Shown in pieces: positions 35,687-45,404 of a DNA stretch of 64,000 bases (position 1 is the stretch's first letter; every line of letters begins with the position of its first letter). A program made the translations under genes and the position numbers. This stretch comes from Diaphorobacter sp. HDW4A (GTDB taxonomy: Bacteria; Pseudomonadota; Gammaproteobacteria; Burkholderiales; Burkholderiaceae_C). The notes beneath the pieces are model-generated. The model was not told the origin of the DNA. It searched no databases and saw only the letters and a program-made list of their open reading frames with translations. The DNA is taken from the NCBI RefSeq assembly GCF_011305995.1, contig NZ_CP049910.1, positions 2,418,001 to 2,482,000 on the forward strand, read 5' to 3'.

Positions 35687-35881
35687 TCACACAAACAAAA
35701 GTTCATCACCGATATGCAGGAATCCCCGCATTCAGGAGCGGGCCTACGAAGCACGCAGGGCGTTTGAACAAGCACCGCAACGACGCGATATGCCCCATTT
35801 CGCCGCCTCCAAACGATTGACCAATCGCTGCCAAAGGCAGTGTCGTGGATTCTGCAAAGAATCAAAGAAAGTCATCACACC

Positions 35882-36562
35882 ATGATGCTTCGCATTCCCG
35901 CTCTCTTGTCTCCCGACGAGGTAAGGCTATGCCGCAAGGCGCTCGAAGAAGCCCAGTGGCAGGACGGCCGCACCACGGCCGGAAGTCTCGCCATTCAGGT
36001 CAAAGCCAATCTGCAACTGCCGGTAGACAGCCCGGTCGCGCAGAGCATAGGCAACCGCATTCTCGACCGGCTGGGGCAGAACCCGCTGTTCATGTCTGCC
36101 GCCCTGCCCCTCAAGGTGCTGCCGCCGCGCTTCAACCGCTATGAGGGCGGCGGCACCTACGGCAATCACATCGACAACGCCTTCTTCAACATCCCGGGCA
36201 CGCCGATCAAGGTGCGCACCGACGTATCAACCACGCTGTTTCTCAGCGATCCCGATGAGTACGAAGGCGGCGAGTTGATCGTCGAAGACACCTTCGGCCA
36301 CCAGAGCGTGAAGCTGCCTGCGGGCGACGCCATCGTCTACCCCGGCACCAGCCTGCACCGCGTGAACCCGGTGACTCGCGGCACACGCTACGGCAGCTTT
36401 TTCTGGACACACAGCCTCGTCGCCTCCGATGAAAAGCGCCGCGTGCTGTTCGACCTGGACCAGCAGATCCAGTCGCTTACCCAGCGCCACCCCGGCGACG
36501 CCAGCCTCGCGCCGCTGTCGGGCACTTATCACAACCTGCTGCGCATGTGGGCGCAGGCCTGA
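35882..36562 (+). CDS. piuC: PKHD-type Fe(II)/2-oxoglutarate hydroxylase PiuC
   Basis: 226 residues from the ATG at 35882. Iron ligands are His96 and Asp98 (GNHIDNAF) and His159 (SLHRVNPV), with 2-oxoglutarate-binding Arg169. PiuC/YbiX proteins are iron-starvation-induced and usually lie next to Fiu/PiuA receptors, as here; their substrate is not established. The gene is 268 nt after the receptor. A small Fur-like gene follows after 15 nt. Confidence 0.92.
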   Translation: MMLRIPALLSPDEVRLCRKALEEAQWQDGRTTAGSLAIQVKANLQLPVDSPVAQSIGNRILDRLGQNPLFMSAALPLKVLPPRFNRYEGGGTYGNHIDNAFFNIPGTPIKVRTDVSTTLFLSDPDEYEGGELIVEDTFGHQSVKLPAGDAIVYPGTSLHRVNPVTRGTRYGSFFWTHSLVASDEKRRVLFDLDQQIQSLTQRHPGDASLAPLSGTYHNLLRMWAQA

Positions 36563-36577
36563 GCGGAGGGAGCGTTG

Positions 36578-36883
36578 ATGCAACAAGCCTTCACACAAGA
36601 CAACACATCCACCCCGAAATCACTGCTGGAGCAACCCTTCAGCCATGTTCTGAACGAAGCCAATCTGCGCCCCACCCTCTCGCGCATTCAGGTGCTGCGG
36701 CTGTTCATCGCCAATCCCATCCATTCGATGAACATCGTCGAGGTCTACACTGCCTTGCTGCACGCGGGTATCCGCATCAGCATGGCGACGGTGCAGCGCA
36801 CACTCAGCCAGCTGGAGCTGGGCGGCATTCTTCTCAGAAACGCGAGCAGCGGAAAATCATCATTCAGCCTTTGCAAGCGCTGA
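36578..36883 (+). CDS. Short Fur-like DNA-binding protein
   Basis: 101 residues from the ATG at 36578, with GGAGGGAG upstream. It consists almost only of a Fur winged helix: LNEANLRPTLSRIQVLRLFI and then GIRISMATVQRTLSQLELGGILL, followed by a short basic tail (GKSSFSLCKR). The dimerisation and metal-binding domain is absent. Its position directly behind piuC suggests a role in iron regulation, perhaps by competing with Fur. It converges on the end of the long minus-strand operon 14 nt away. Confidence 0.75.
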   Translation: MQQAFTQDNTSTPKSLLEQPFSHVLNEANLRPTLSRIQVLRLFIANPIHSMNIVEVYTALLHAGIRISMATVQRTLSQLELGGILLRNASSGKSSFSLCKR

Positions 36884-36897
36884 ATGGGCCTCACACT

Positions 36898-38175
36898 TCA
36901 GTCAGCGATCCAGAAGGATTTTTGCAAGGTGGTATCGGCCGCGAACGCGCGCAGCTTGTCTTCCAGCCGCGCCCAACCCATCTGTTCGGCTTGGAACATC
37001 GGCCCGCCCTGCGCGCGCGGAAAGCCGTAGCCGTTGACGTAGACCGCGTCGATGTCGCTCATGCGCTGTGCGATGCCTTCATCGAGCAGGCGCTTGCCCT
37101 CGGCGGCGAGCGCGAGCACGCAACGTTCCACGATTTCCTCGTCGCTGATGCTGCGGGCATGGTAGCCACGGTCGGCGCGCCATTGGTCGATCATCGTGCG
37201 CACCCGCAGATCGGACGTGGCTGCGCGCGACCCTGATTCGTAGCGATACCAGCCAGCACCTGTTTTCTGCCCGTAGCGTCCTGCCTCGCATAGACGATCC
37301 GCAAACACCGAATAGTCGGTGCCGGGGTTCTCTTGGGCGCGGCGTTTGCGGCCCGCCCAGCTGAGTTCAAGCCCGGCCAGATCACCGACTTTGAAAATAC
37401 CCATGGCAAAGCCGAAGCGCTCGAGCGCCGCGTCGATCTGCTCTGGCGCTGCGCCCATGTTGACCAGGTCGTTCGCGGCTGCGTTGTACTTGGCGTACAT
37501 GCGATTGCCGATGAAGCCGTCGCACACGCCCGCAAGCACCGGCAGCTTGCCCAGCGCCTTCACGAGCGCAAAGCTGCGCGCGAGCGTGGCATCGCTCGTC
37601 ACGTCGCAGCGCACCACCTCCACCAACCTCATAATGTTGGCGGGACTGAAAAAATGCAGACCCACAAAGCGCGCACGGTAGCTGACGCTCGCGGCCAGCA
37701 GGTTGGCGTTCAGCGCCGAGGTGTTGGTGGCGATGATCGCGTCGGCACGCACATGGGCCGCGATGTCGGCGAGCACCGCCTCCTTCACCGCATAGTCCTC
37801 AAACACCGCCTCGATCACCAGATCGGCATCAGCCAACGAATCCATCCGCGTCGAGGTGACGAGCCCCATCTGCCGCTCCTCAGCGTCGGCCTCGCTCACC
37901 CGTCCCTTCTGCACCTGCCCCGCAAAGTAGGTGGCAATGTAGGCACGCCCGCGCAGCAGCACCTCCTCGGACCGATCCACCACGCTCGCGACGCGGCCAC
38001 TGTTGAGCACGGAGATTGCGATGCCCAGACCCATGGTGCCCGCGCCGATGATGCCGACATGCCGCAGATCTTCGGCCGTGGCCTCGTCGATTCCATCGAG
38101 CACGGCGGCGCGCTTCTCTGCCTCCAGCACATGGCTTGCGGCCTTGGCTGCGTAGCTTTCTTCCGTTGTCGTCAT
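36898..38175 (-). CDS. 3-hydroxyacyl-CoA dehydrogenase (last gene of the 21-gene operon)
   Basis: 425 residues from an ATG at 38175 with GGAGAA upstream; the longer frame to 38313 overlaps etfA and is rejected. The NAD loop is VGIIGAGTMGLGIA (about 40-53), the catalytic His is in LHFFSPANIMRLVEVV, and two C-terminal 3HCDH domains follow (FGFAMGIFKVGDLAGLE, then DAVYVNGYGFPRAQGGP), as in FadJ/PaaH-type proteins without the crotonase half. It oxidises beta-hydroxyacyl-CoA to beta-ketoacyl-CoA. It ends the array, 34 nt after etfA. Confidence 0.9.
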   Translation of the reverse strand: MTTTEESYAAKAASHVLEAEKRAAVLDGIDEATAEDLRHVGIIGAGTMGLGIAISVLNSGRVASVVDRSEEVLLRGRAYIATYFAGQVQKGRVSEADAEERQMGLVTSTRMDSLADADLVIEAVFEDYAVKEAVLADIAAHVRADAIIATNTSALNANLLAASVSYRARFVGLHFFSPANIMRLVEVVRCDVTSDATLARSFALVKALGKLPVLAGVCDGFIGNRMYAKYNAAANDLVNMGAAPEQIDAALERFGFAMGIFKVGDLAGLELSWAGRKRRAQENPGTDYSVFADRLCEAGRYGQKTGAGWYRYESGSRAATSDLRVRTMIDQWRADRGYHARSISDEEIVERCVLALAAEGKRLLDEGIAQRMSDIDAVYVNGYGFPRAQGGPMFQAEQMGWARLEDKLRAFAADTTLQKSFWIAD

Positions 38176-38209
38176 CGTCAATTTCTCCGTCGTTGAATGC
38201 GCAGCAGAT

Positions 38210-39142
38210 TCAGAGCTTGCTGAGCAGCTCAGGCACAGCCACGAACAGATCGGCCACCAAGCCGTAATCCGCCACCGAGAAGATCGGCGCTTCTTCGTCC
38301 TTGTTGATCGCAACGATCACCTTGGAATCCTTCATGCCGGCCAGATGCTGGATCGCGCCGGAGATACCGGCTGCGATGTACAACTGAGGCGCAACGATCT
38401 TGCCCGTCTGGCCGACTTGCAGATCGTTGGGTGCGTAGCCTGCGTCCACCGCTGCGCGGCTTGCGCCGATGGCTGCGTTCAGCTTGTCGGCCAGCGGCGT
38501 CATCACTTCGGTGAACTTCTCGGCCGAGCCCAGCGCGCGACCACCGGAGACGATGATCTTGGCTGCTGTCAGCTCGGGACGGTCGTTCTTGGTGACTTCG
38601 CGGCCCACGAAGGCGCTCTTGCCGGAATCGGCCACTGCGGCAACCGTTTCAACGGTAGCGGAACCACCCGTTGTTGGCGCTGCATCAAAGCCTGTTCCGC
38701 GAACGGTGATGACCTTGGTGCCGTCCACAGACTGCACGGTGGCAATCGCGTTACCCGCGTAGATCGGGCGCTCGAAGGTGTCAGCCGAAACCACCTTGGT
38801 GATGTCGCTGATCTGTGCCACGTCCAGCTTGGCAGCAACGCGCGGAGCCACGTTCTTGCCTGCGGCTGTGGCGGGGAACAAGATGTGGCTGTAGTTCGAC
38901 GCGATGGCCAGAACTTGGGCAGCAACGTTCTCGGCCAGGCCATTCTTCAGGCTTACGCCTTCAGCCAGAATCACCTTGGAAACGCCAGCGATCTGGGCTG
39001 CGGCTTGGGCTGCAGCGGCTGCGCCTTCACCAGCGACGAGCACATGAACATCAGCGTCGCAGGCCTTGGCGGCGGTAACGGCGTTCAGCGTGGCGCTCTT
39101 GATCGAAGCGTTGTCGTGTTCTGCAATAACGAGTGCGGTCAT
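38210..39142 (-). CDS. etfA: Electron transfer flavoprotein alpha subunit
   Basis: 310 residues. The C-terminal FAD domain is typical: [11 protein letters not shown], then [22 protein letters not shown] and [18 protein letters not shown]. With EtfB it carries electrons from the operon's acyl-CoA dehydrogenases to ETF-quinone oxidoreductase. Encoding its own ETF fits the presence of several acyl-CoA dehydrogenase genes in this array. It lies 16 nt after etfB. Confidence 0.95.
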   Translation of the reverse strand: MTALVIAEHDNASIKSATLNAVTAAKACDADVHVLVAGEGAAAAAQAAAQIAGVSKVILAEGVSLKNGLAENVAAQVLAIASNYSHILFPATAAGKNVAPRVAAKLDVAQISDITKVVSADTFERPIYAGNAIATVQSVDGTKVITVRGTGFDAAPTTGGSATVETVAAVADSGKSAFVGREVTKNDRPELTAAKIIVSGGRALGSAEKFTEVMTPLADKLNAAIGASRAAVDAGYAPNDLQVGQTGKIVAPQLYIAAGISGAIQHLAGMKDSKVIVAINKDEEAPIFSVADYGLVADLFVAVPELLSKL

Positions 39143-39158
39143 TTCAGTTGTCTCCTTT

Positions 39159-39908
39159 TCAGATCACTTTGGCTTCGTTCTTGAGCTTGTCGACCAGCGC
39201 TGCCACATCAGGCACCTTCACGCCAGCGCCACGCTTGGCGGGCTCGGAGACCTTCACGGTCTTCAGACGCGGGGTCACATCAACGCCCAGGTCTTCAGGC
39301 TTGAACGTGTCCAGCTGCTTCTTCTTGGCCTTCATGATGTTCGGCAGAGTCACATAACGTGGCTCGTTCAAACGCAGGTCGGTGGTGATGACGGCAGGGA
39401 TGTTCAGGCTCAGGGTTTCCAGGCCACCGTCCACTTCACGCGTGACCGAGACCTTGTCGCCAGCGACTTCGACCTTTGAGGCGTTGGTGGCTTGGGGCAG
39501 ATCGGCCAGCGCAGCCAGCATCTGGCCGGTCTGGTTGGAGTCGTCGTCGATGGCTTGCTTGCCGAGGATGATCAAACCGGGCTGTTCCTTGGCGATCAGC
39601 GCGTTCAGCAGCTTGGCGACGGCCAGAGGTTGGAGCTCTTGCGTTGTCTCGACCAAGATGCCGCGATCCGCGCCGATGGCCATCGCGGTGCGCAGGGTTT
39701 CCTGGCACTGCGTGACGCCGCAGGACACCGCGATCACTTCCGTGACCACGCCCTTTTCCTTCAGGCGAACGGCTTCTTCGACGGCGATCTCGTCAAACGG
39801 GTTCATCGACATCTTCACGTTCGCAATGTCCACACCCGTGCCGTCCGATTTGACTCGAACCTTCACGTTGTAGTCCACCACGCGTTTGACAGGGACAAGT
39901 ACTTTCAT
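39159..39908 (-). CDS. etfB: Electron transfer flavoprotein beta subunit
   Basis: 249 residues. [20 protein letters not shown] at the N-terminus, [16 protein letters not shown] and [20 protein letters not shown] (AMP-binding region), and the C-terminal recognition-type segment with NIMKAKKK are standard for EtfB. Partner of EtfA. It is 53 nt downstream of the CoA-transferase gene. Confidence 0.95.
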   Translation of the reverse strand: MKVLVPVKRVVDYNVKVRVKSDGTGVDIANVKMSMNPFDEIAVEEAVRLKEKGVVTEVIAVSCGVTQCQETLRTAMAIGADRGILVETTQELQPLAVAKLLNALIAKEQPGLIILGKQAIDDDSNQTGQMLAALADLPQATNASKVEVAGDKVSVTREVDGGLETLSLNIPAVITTDLRLNEPRYVTLPNIMKAKKKQLDTFKPEDLGVDVTPRLKTVKVSEPAKRGAGVKVPDVAALVDKLKNEAKVI

Positions 39909-39961
39909 ATGCGTTCCTCTACTTCAACTTGGATCATTCATTCAACCTGCGTGCGACCCGC

Positions 39962-41152
39962 TCACAGCACGCCGCTGGCGGCAAGGGTCTTCAACTGGTC
40001 AGCGTTCATCCCCAGCACCTCGGCCAGCACTTCCTGCGTGTGCCCGCCGAGCGTGGGCGGCGCGAAGCGCACCGGCAAGCGCTCGCCATCCACCCGCAGC
40101 GGCGGCGCAAACACATGCACCTCGCCCGCCTTGGGATGCGGCAGCGTCTTGAGCAGCCCGGCCTTTGCTACCCGCTCGGAGCGGATCGCCTCCAGAATGC
40201 CCAGCACTTCCCCGCAGGGAATGCCATGCGCGGCCATGCGCTCAAGCAGCCAGGCCTTGGGATGTCGACGGATTTCCTCCATCAGCATCGGCAGCAACAC
40301 GAGCCGGTTTTCGCGGCGCAGCAGGTTGGTGCAAAAGCGCGGGTCGTCAACCAGATCGTGGCGCTCGAGCACCTTGCGGCAGAAATTTTCGTACTGCGCG
40401 TTGTTGCCCACCGTGATGATCAGCTTGCCATCCGCCGCATCGAACACGCCATAAGGCACGATGGAGGGATGGGCGTTGCCATATTTCTCGGGCTCGTGGC
40501 CCAGCTGCAGGGCCTCCAATCCGTAGTAGGCACTCACAAGAAGCCCGCAGTCGAACAGCGCGACATCAAGCTTGCGCGGCTGCCCATCGATCTGGCGTTT
40601 GAACAGTGCACCCAGAATCAGCTGCGCCGTGTACATGCCGGTGAACATGTCGACCACCGCGACACCGAACTTGAGCGGCGGCGTGTCCTTTTCGCCGTTC
40701 AGCGACATCAGGCCCGATTCGCCCTGCACCACCATGTCGTAGCCGGGCCGTGCGCGCTCGGGGCCATGCTGGTCGTAGCCCGAGATATGGCAGTAGATGA
40801 TTTTGGGATTGATCTTGAGGATGTCGTCGCAGGCGATGCCCAGACGCTCGGCATCGCCGCCCTTGAAGTTGTGCACCACCACATCCGATGTGGCCGCAAG
40901 CTGCAGCAAAATCTCGCGCGCTTCGGGGCGCTTCAAGTCCAGCGTGACCGAGCGCTTGTTGCGGTTCACGCTGTTGTAGTACGGCGTTTCGGTATCGCCA
41001 ATCTTGATGCCCCAGTCGCGCGTGTCATCGCCGCGCAGCGGGTGTTCGATCTTGATCACGTCCGCGCCCATGTCGCCGAGCACCTGGGTGCTGAGCGGTC
41101 CGGCGAATACGCGCGTCAGGTCCAGAACGCGAATTCCTGGAAGCAATTGCAT
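39962..41152 (-). CDS. CaiB/BaiF family CoA-transferase
   Basis: 396 residues from an ATG at 41152 preceded by GAGGAG; the frame stays open upstream to 41926 through a broken gene and that part is rejected. GIRVLDLTRVFAGPLSTQ at the N-terminus, RNKRSVTLDLK, and GYDMVVQGESGLMS (region of the catalytic Asp) define a class III CoA-transferase. It moves CoA between carboxylic acids without ATP, for instance from succinyl-CoA to the pathway acid, and so could be an alternative to the ligase at 45405. Alpha-methylacyl-CoA racemase is the other possible function of this fold. Confidence 0.88.
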   Translation of the reverse strand: MQLLPGIRVLDLTRVFAGPLSTQVLGDMGADVIKIEHPLRGDDTRDWGIKIGDTETPYYNSVNRNKRSVTLDLKRPEAREILLQLAATSDVVVHNFKGGDAERLGIACDDILKINPKIIYCHISGYDQHGPERARPGYDMVVQGESGLMSLNGEKDTPPLKFGVAVVDMFTGMYTAQLILGALFKRQIDGQPRKLDVALFDCGLLVSAYYGLEALQLGHEPEKYGNAHPSIVPYGVFDAADGKLIITVGNNAQYENFCRKVLERHDLVDDPRFCTNLLRRENRLVLLPMLMEEIRRHPKAWLLERMAAHGIPCGEVLGILEAIRSERVAKAGLLKTLPHPKAGEVHVFAPPLRVDGERLPVRFAPPTLGGHTQEVLAEVLGMNADQLKTLAASGVL

Positions 41153-41175
41153 TTTGATCTCCTCGTGTGCTGGAA

Positions 41176-41912
41176 TCAGAGCGCTTCCATTACGCGTTCC
41201 AGGCTCTGGTCGGCGTTGTCGAAATAATGGTCGAGCATCACCAGCCGCTTGGCGTAGTGCGACACGTCGAGCTCCCAGGTCATGCCGATGCCGCCGTGCA
41301 GCTGAATGCACTCCTCCGCCACCTTCTGGCCGTGGGTGCCGACGGCGTACTTGGCAGCAGCAAGGCGTATATCGCGATCGTCCGCATCGACAGTCATCGC
41401 AGTCAAAGCGAGCTGCGCTGCCGAGCGCATCTGCTCGAGCATCAGCAACACGCCCACCATGCGGTGCTGCAGCGCCTGGAACGAACCGATGGCCTTGCCG
41501 AACTGCTTGCGGATCTGCAGATAGTCGCGCGTCTTGAACATGATCTGCTCGATCAGACCCACGGCCTCGAAGCAGAGCATCAGCGTCGCATGTCGGTGCG
41601 CCTGCGCGAGTGCTGAGCCAACCATCTCGGTGCCCACCATCGCATCGGCGGGCAATATCGCATTGCTCAATACGACTGCGGAAAGCGATATGCCATCCAC
41701 GCCGTGGCCCGGGCGCGCAGGTCCACACCCTCGCTCGCGATGGCATTGAACAGATAGCGCACGCCGAGTTCGTCAAGTTTCTGCTCGGTCTCCACACGCC
41801 ATGCGTCCGGATCTTTGAGCGTCGCAAGCGAGGCCACACCGGCCGGATAGCCCGCGAGCACCTTGTCCACCGAATCGCCGAGCGCCCTGACATCTTCCAC
41901 ATCCATTTGCAT
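41176..41912 (-). pseudogene. Acyl-CoA dehydrogenase with internal deletion and frameshift
   Basis: Two pieces of one acyl-CoA dehydrogenase lie in different frames. The N-terminal part starts at ATG 41912 (MQMDVEDVRALGDSV) and stops at 41667 after 81 codons. The C-terminal part, about 174 residues to 41176, holds DGISLSAVVLSNAILPADAM, the FKTRDYLQIRKQFG segment, QLHGGIGMTWELDVSHYAKR and a normal end. A full enzyme has about 370-390 residues, so some 110-130 residues of the FAD-binding middle domain are missing. It sits beside an intact dehydrogenase gene (11 nt) with which it would once have paired. Loss of function is likely; an assembly error is possible. Confidence 0.75.
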
Positions 41913-41922
41913 GATCGTCTCC

Positions 41923-43104
41923 TCACAGGCCCAAGACAAACTTGGACAGAATGTTCTTCTGCACCTCGTTGGAGCCGCCGAAAATCGACAGCTTGCGATG
42001 GTTGAAGTAGTTATCGGTGGCAGTGAGCAAGGCCTCGGGGCTTTCGTCGAAGTCCGCCAGCGCGGGCGCGTGCACCGCCACAGCGCGAGAACCAGCCGCC
42101 TGACGCAGCAGCGAGAACAGCTCCTGCCGGATCTCCGTGCCAAGAATCTTGAGCACCGAGCTTTCCGGACCGGGCACGCCACCCTTTTGCGCGTTCAGCA
42201 GAATGCGCAGATTGGTCTCTTTCAGATTCGAAAGATCCATCCACACCTTCGCAAGCTTCTGGCGGAACAGCGGGTCGTCGATCAGCGGCCTGCCATTGCG
42301 AACCACCTTGGCCGCAATCGCGCGCAGCTTGTTGTAGAGCGAGATGCACAGGCCCACGCCCGCAATGCCGGTGCGCTCGTAGGTGAGCAGGTATTTGGCG
42401 CAATCCCAGCCACGGTTTTCCTCGCCGATGAGATTCTCGACGGGCACGCGCACATCGTTGAGGAACACCTCGTTGACCTCGTGTTCGCCGTTGAGCATGT
42501 AGAGCGGACGCACCTCGATGCCGGGGGTTCTCATGTCGATCAGCAGAAAGCTGATGCCTTCCTGCGGCTTGGATTCGCGGTCGGTGCGCACAAGGCAGAA
42601 CATCATGTTGGCGTGCTGACCGAAGGTGGTCCAGGTCTTCTGACCGTTGACGATGTAATGTTCGCCGTTGCGCACGGCACTGGTCTTGAGCGAGGCGAGG
42701 TCCGATCCTGCGCCGGGTTCCGAATAACCTTGACACCACCAGTCCGCACCGCTGCGGATGCGCGGCAGCCAGCGCTGCTTCTGCGCGTCGGAGCCATAGC
42801 GCAGGATCACCGGTGCAAGCATGCTCACGCCGAACGGCAGAATGCGCGGTGCGTTGCCGACGGCGGTCTCGTAGTCGAACACATAGCGTTCCATCGGCGA
42901 CCAGCCCGGGCCGCCCCACTCCACCGGCCAGTGGTTCACCAGCCAGCCTTCGGCGTCGAGCAGGTTGTGCCAATGCACCTGTTCGTCCTTGGTCAGGCCA
43001 AGGCCGTTGCGCGTGCGTTCTATATAGTCGGGTGGTACCCGGGTCTGCATGAATTCGCGCACCCGCGCGCCCAGCAGCTGTGCTTTGGGAGAAAGTTCGT
43101 TCAT
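41923..43104 (-). CDS. Acyl-CoA dehydrogenase
   Basis: 393 residues from an ATG at 43104 with GAGGGAG upstream. WCQGYSEPGAGSDLASL and GQKTWTTFGQHANMMFCLVR form the FAD/substrate region and FGGSNEVQKNILSKFVLGL the FAD-binding C-terminus. It belongs to the larger FadE-type dehydrogenases common in steroid, terpenoid and aromatic pathways, which usually work as a pair. Its natural partner in this operon, encoded just downstream, is disrupted. Electrons should go to the EtfAB encoded further along. Confidence 0.9.
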   Translation of the reverse strand: MNELSPKAQLLGARVREFMQTRVPPDYIERTRNGLGLTKDEQVHWHNLLDAEGWLVNHWPVEWGGPGWSPMERYVFDYETAVGNAPRILPFGVSMLAPVILRYGSDAQKQRWLPRIRSGADWWCQGYSEPGAGSDLASLKTSAVRNGEHYIVNGQKTWTTFGQHANMMFCLVRTDRESKPQEGISFLLIDMRTPGIEVRPLYMLNGEHEVNEVFLNDVRVPVENLIGEENRGWDCAKYLLTYERTGIAGVGLCISLYNKLRAIAAKVVRNGRPLIDDPLFRQKLAKVWMDLSNLKETNLRILLNAQKGGVPGPESSVLKILGTEIRQELFSLLRQAAGSRAVAVHAPALADFDESPEALLTATDNYFNHRKLSIFGGSNEVQKNILSKFVLGL

Positions 43105-43121
43105 GGTGTGGCTCCCTCGGT

Positions 43122-44315
43122 TCAGAAGATTTCGAACAGGCCAGCCGCGCCCATGCCGCCGCCCACGCACATCGATACCACACCCCATTGGGCCTTGCGG
43201 CGACGGCCCTCCTGCAGCAGGTGACCGGCCATGCGCGTGCCGCTCACGCCAAATGGGTGGCCAATGGCGATCGCGCCGCCGTTCACGTTGAGGCGCTCCA
43301 GCGGAATGCCAAGCTTCTTCTGGCAATACAGCGCCTGCGAGGCGAAGGCCTCGTTGATCTCCCAGAGGTCGATATCCTCGATCTTCAAACCGAAGCGCTT
43401 GAGCAGCTTGGGGATCGCGAACACCGGGCCGATGCCCATTTCATCAGGCTCGCAACCCGCCACCGCCAAGCCACGGAACGCGCCCATGGCCTGCAGGCCA
43501 CGGCGCTCGGCCTCGAGCGCATTCATCATCACCACGGCGGCCGAACCATCCGCGAGCTGCGACGCATTGCCTGCGGTGACGAACTGGTCATCGCCGCGCA
43601 CCGGCTTGAGCGCGGTGAGGCTTTCAAGCGTCGTGTCCACACGATTGCAGGTATCGAGCGCCACCTCCACCGCCTTGCGCGACGCGGCCTTGGTGGTCTT
43701 GTCGATCACCTCCATCTCGGTCTTCACGCGGATGATCTCGTCGGCGAACACGCCGGACTGCTGCGCCTTCGCGATCAACTGCTGGCTGCGCAGCGAGAAC
43801 GCGTCCTGCTCCTCGCGCGTTACGCCGTAGCGCGCAGCGACGATGTCGGCGGTCTCGATCATCGGCATGTACATGGCAGGCTGGTGGCGCATCAGCCATT
43901 CGTCCTGGTCTTTGGCGATGTCCTCGGGCGAGCGCACAAAGCTGCGCGTGCCGGTCACGCTCTCCACACCGCCCGCGATGGCGACATCGACTTCGTCGGT
44001 AAGAATGCGCCCCGCCAGCATCGCGATGGCCTGCAGGCCCGACGAGCAGAAGCGATTGATGGTGGCGCCGCTCACCGTCACAGGCAGGCCCGCGCGCACC
44101 GCAGTCAGCCGCGCGATGTTGCCGCCGTTGCGGCCATAGGGGTTGGCGCAGCCGAGCACCACGTCGTCCACCGCGTCGCCTTCCACGCCCGCGCGCTCCA
44201 CCGCCGCAGCAATCGACAGCGCACCCAGTTCGGGGCCGGACAACAGATTGAATTCTCCGCGCAGCGCCTTCGTGAATGGCGTGCGGGCATAGGAAACGAT
44301 GACGGCTTCACGCAT
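43122..44315 (-). CDS. Acetyl-CoA acetyltransferase family thiolase
   Basis: 397 residues. The nucleophilic Cys is in [12 protein letters not shown] (about 92), the catalytic His in [14 protein letters not shown] and the second Cys in [17 protein letters not shown] is present. All thiolase catalytic residues are intact, unlike the thiolase-fold protein at 55953. It would cleave the beta-ketoacyl-CoA made by the 3-hydroxyacyl-CoA dehydrogenase at 36898. It starts 29 nt after the Bug protein gene and ends 17 nt before the next dehydrogenase. Confidence 0.92.
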   Translation of the reverse strand: MREAVIVSYARTPFTKALRGEFNLLSGPELGALSIAAAVERAGVEGDAVDDVVLGCANPYGRNGGNIARLTAVRAGLPVTVSGATINRFCSSGLQAIAMLAGRILTDEVDVAIAGGVESVTGTRSFVRSPEDIAKDQDEWLMRHQPAMYMPMIETADIVAARYGVTREEQDAFSLRSQQLIAKAQQSGVFADEIIRVKTEMEVIDKTTKAASRKAVEVALDTCNRVDTTLESLTALKPVRGDDQFVTAGNASQLADGSAAVVMMNALEAERRGLQAMGAFRGLAVAGCEPDEMGIGPVFAIPKLLKRFGLKIEDIDLWEINEAFASQALYCQKKLGIPLERLNVNGGAIAIGHPFGVSGTRMAGHLLQEGRRRKAQWGVVSMCVGGGMGAAGLFEIF

Positions 44316-44344
44316 GGCGACTCCTTCGGAAGAAAGTGAAAAAA

Positions 44345-45349
44345 TCAGTTGTCGAGTTGGATATTGGCTTTGCGTGCGATTGCTGCGTAAGCCGACACAT
44401 CGCGCTCAATCAGCGCCTGGAACTGCGCAGGCGTGCTGCCTACCGGGCCAAAGCCCAGCACGTTCAGGCGCTTGGCGAATTCCGGGCTGTGCACTGCCTT
44501 GGCAACCTCGGCCGACATACGGTCGACGATGTCCTTGGGCGTCTTCGCAGGCGCGACCAGACCGATCCACGAGCCCTGCACGATCTCGGGATAGCCGGAC
44601 TCGGCCATGGTCGGAATGTCGGGCGCACATTCGCAGCGCTGGGGCGCACTCACGGCCAACGCCTTGAGCTTGCCCGCCTTCACATGCGGCATGCCGCCTG
44701 TTGCGGGGTCGAAGATATAGTCCACAAGTCCGGCCATCAAATCGGGCATGACCTGCGCGCTGCCGTTGTAGGCCACATGGTTGCCCTTGATTCCGGAGGC
44801 CATCGAGAACATCTCGCCGAGCAGATGGCCTGTGGAACCCGGGCCGGTCGAGGCATAGCTGATCGGTTTGGTCTTGGCCCACGTGACGTAGTCCTTGAGG
44901 TTGTTCGCGGGCGTCGAGGCGCTGGTGAACATGAACAGCGGAATGTTGACCATGTGGCTCACCGGCGCGAAGTCCGTGGGCTTGTAGGGCAGCTTCTTGT
45001 TGAGCACCTGGTTGGTGGTGTAGGCCGCCGGAATCACGCCGAAGGTGTAGCCGTCGGGTGCGGAGCGCGCGAGCTGCGCGGTCGACACCTGCGTGTTCGC
45101 GCCGGGCTTGTTCTCGATGATGATCGACTGCCCCATCGACTTGCCGACGATCTCCATCAGCATGCGTGTGACGTTGTCGACCGGCCCGCCCGCCACATAG
45201 GGCACAAGCACCTTGACCGGCTTGGCTGGCCATTCCGCCGCGAGCACGCTGCCGCTCGCCAGTCCGCAGATACCGAGGACAAGGGCCGCAATCACCACAC
45301 GGCGCGCTGTGGTCCGTTGTGTTGTCCGTTGATTCATTTGCTTTGCCAT
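44345..45349 (-). CDS. Bug/TctC-family periplasmic binding protein
   Basis: 334 residues from an ATG at 45349 with GGAGA upstream. A signal peptide ([23 protein letters not shown]) precedes [24 protein letters not shown], the standard N-terminus of Bug proteins, followed by [16 protein letters not shown]. These bind carboxylates, often aromatic or dicarboxylic acids, for tripartite tricarboxylate transporters. No TctA/TctB membrane genes are in the window, as is common for Bug proteins in Burkholderiales. It probably captures the pathway acid or an intermediate. A second Bug gene is at 48186. Confidence 0.92.
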   Translation of the reverse strand: MAKQMNQRTTQRTTARRVVIAALVLGICGLASGSVLAAEWPAKPVKVLVPYVAGGPVDNVTRMLMEIVGKSMGQSIIIENKPGANTQVSTAQLARSAPDGYTFGVIPAAYTTNQVLNKKLPYKPTDFAPVSHMVNIPLFMFTSASTPANNLKDYVTWAKTKPISYASTGPGSTGHLLGEMFSMASGIKGNHVAYNGSAQVMPDLMAGLVDYIFDPATGGMPHVKAGKLKALAVSAPQRCECAPDIPTMAESGYPEIVQGSWIGLVAPAKTPKDIVDRMSAEVAKAVHSPEFAKRLNVLGFGPVGSTPAQFQALIERDVSAYAAIARKANIQLDN

Positions 45350-45404
45350 GACAAGTCTCCTCTCCAAAAGATGCGTTGAATGAAGCAATGCACGGGATGT
45401 GAGG

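Noticed and set aside
36887..36960. Terminator between the Fur-like gene and the end of the 21-gene operon
   Set aside because: No stem of useful length was seen in the 14-nt gap or just beyond it.
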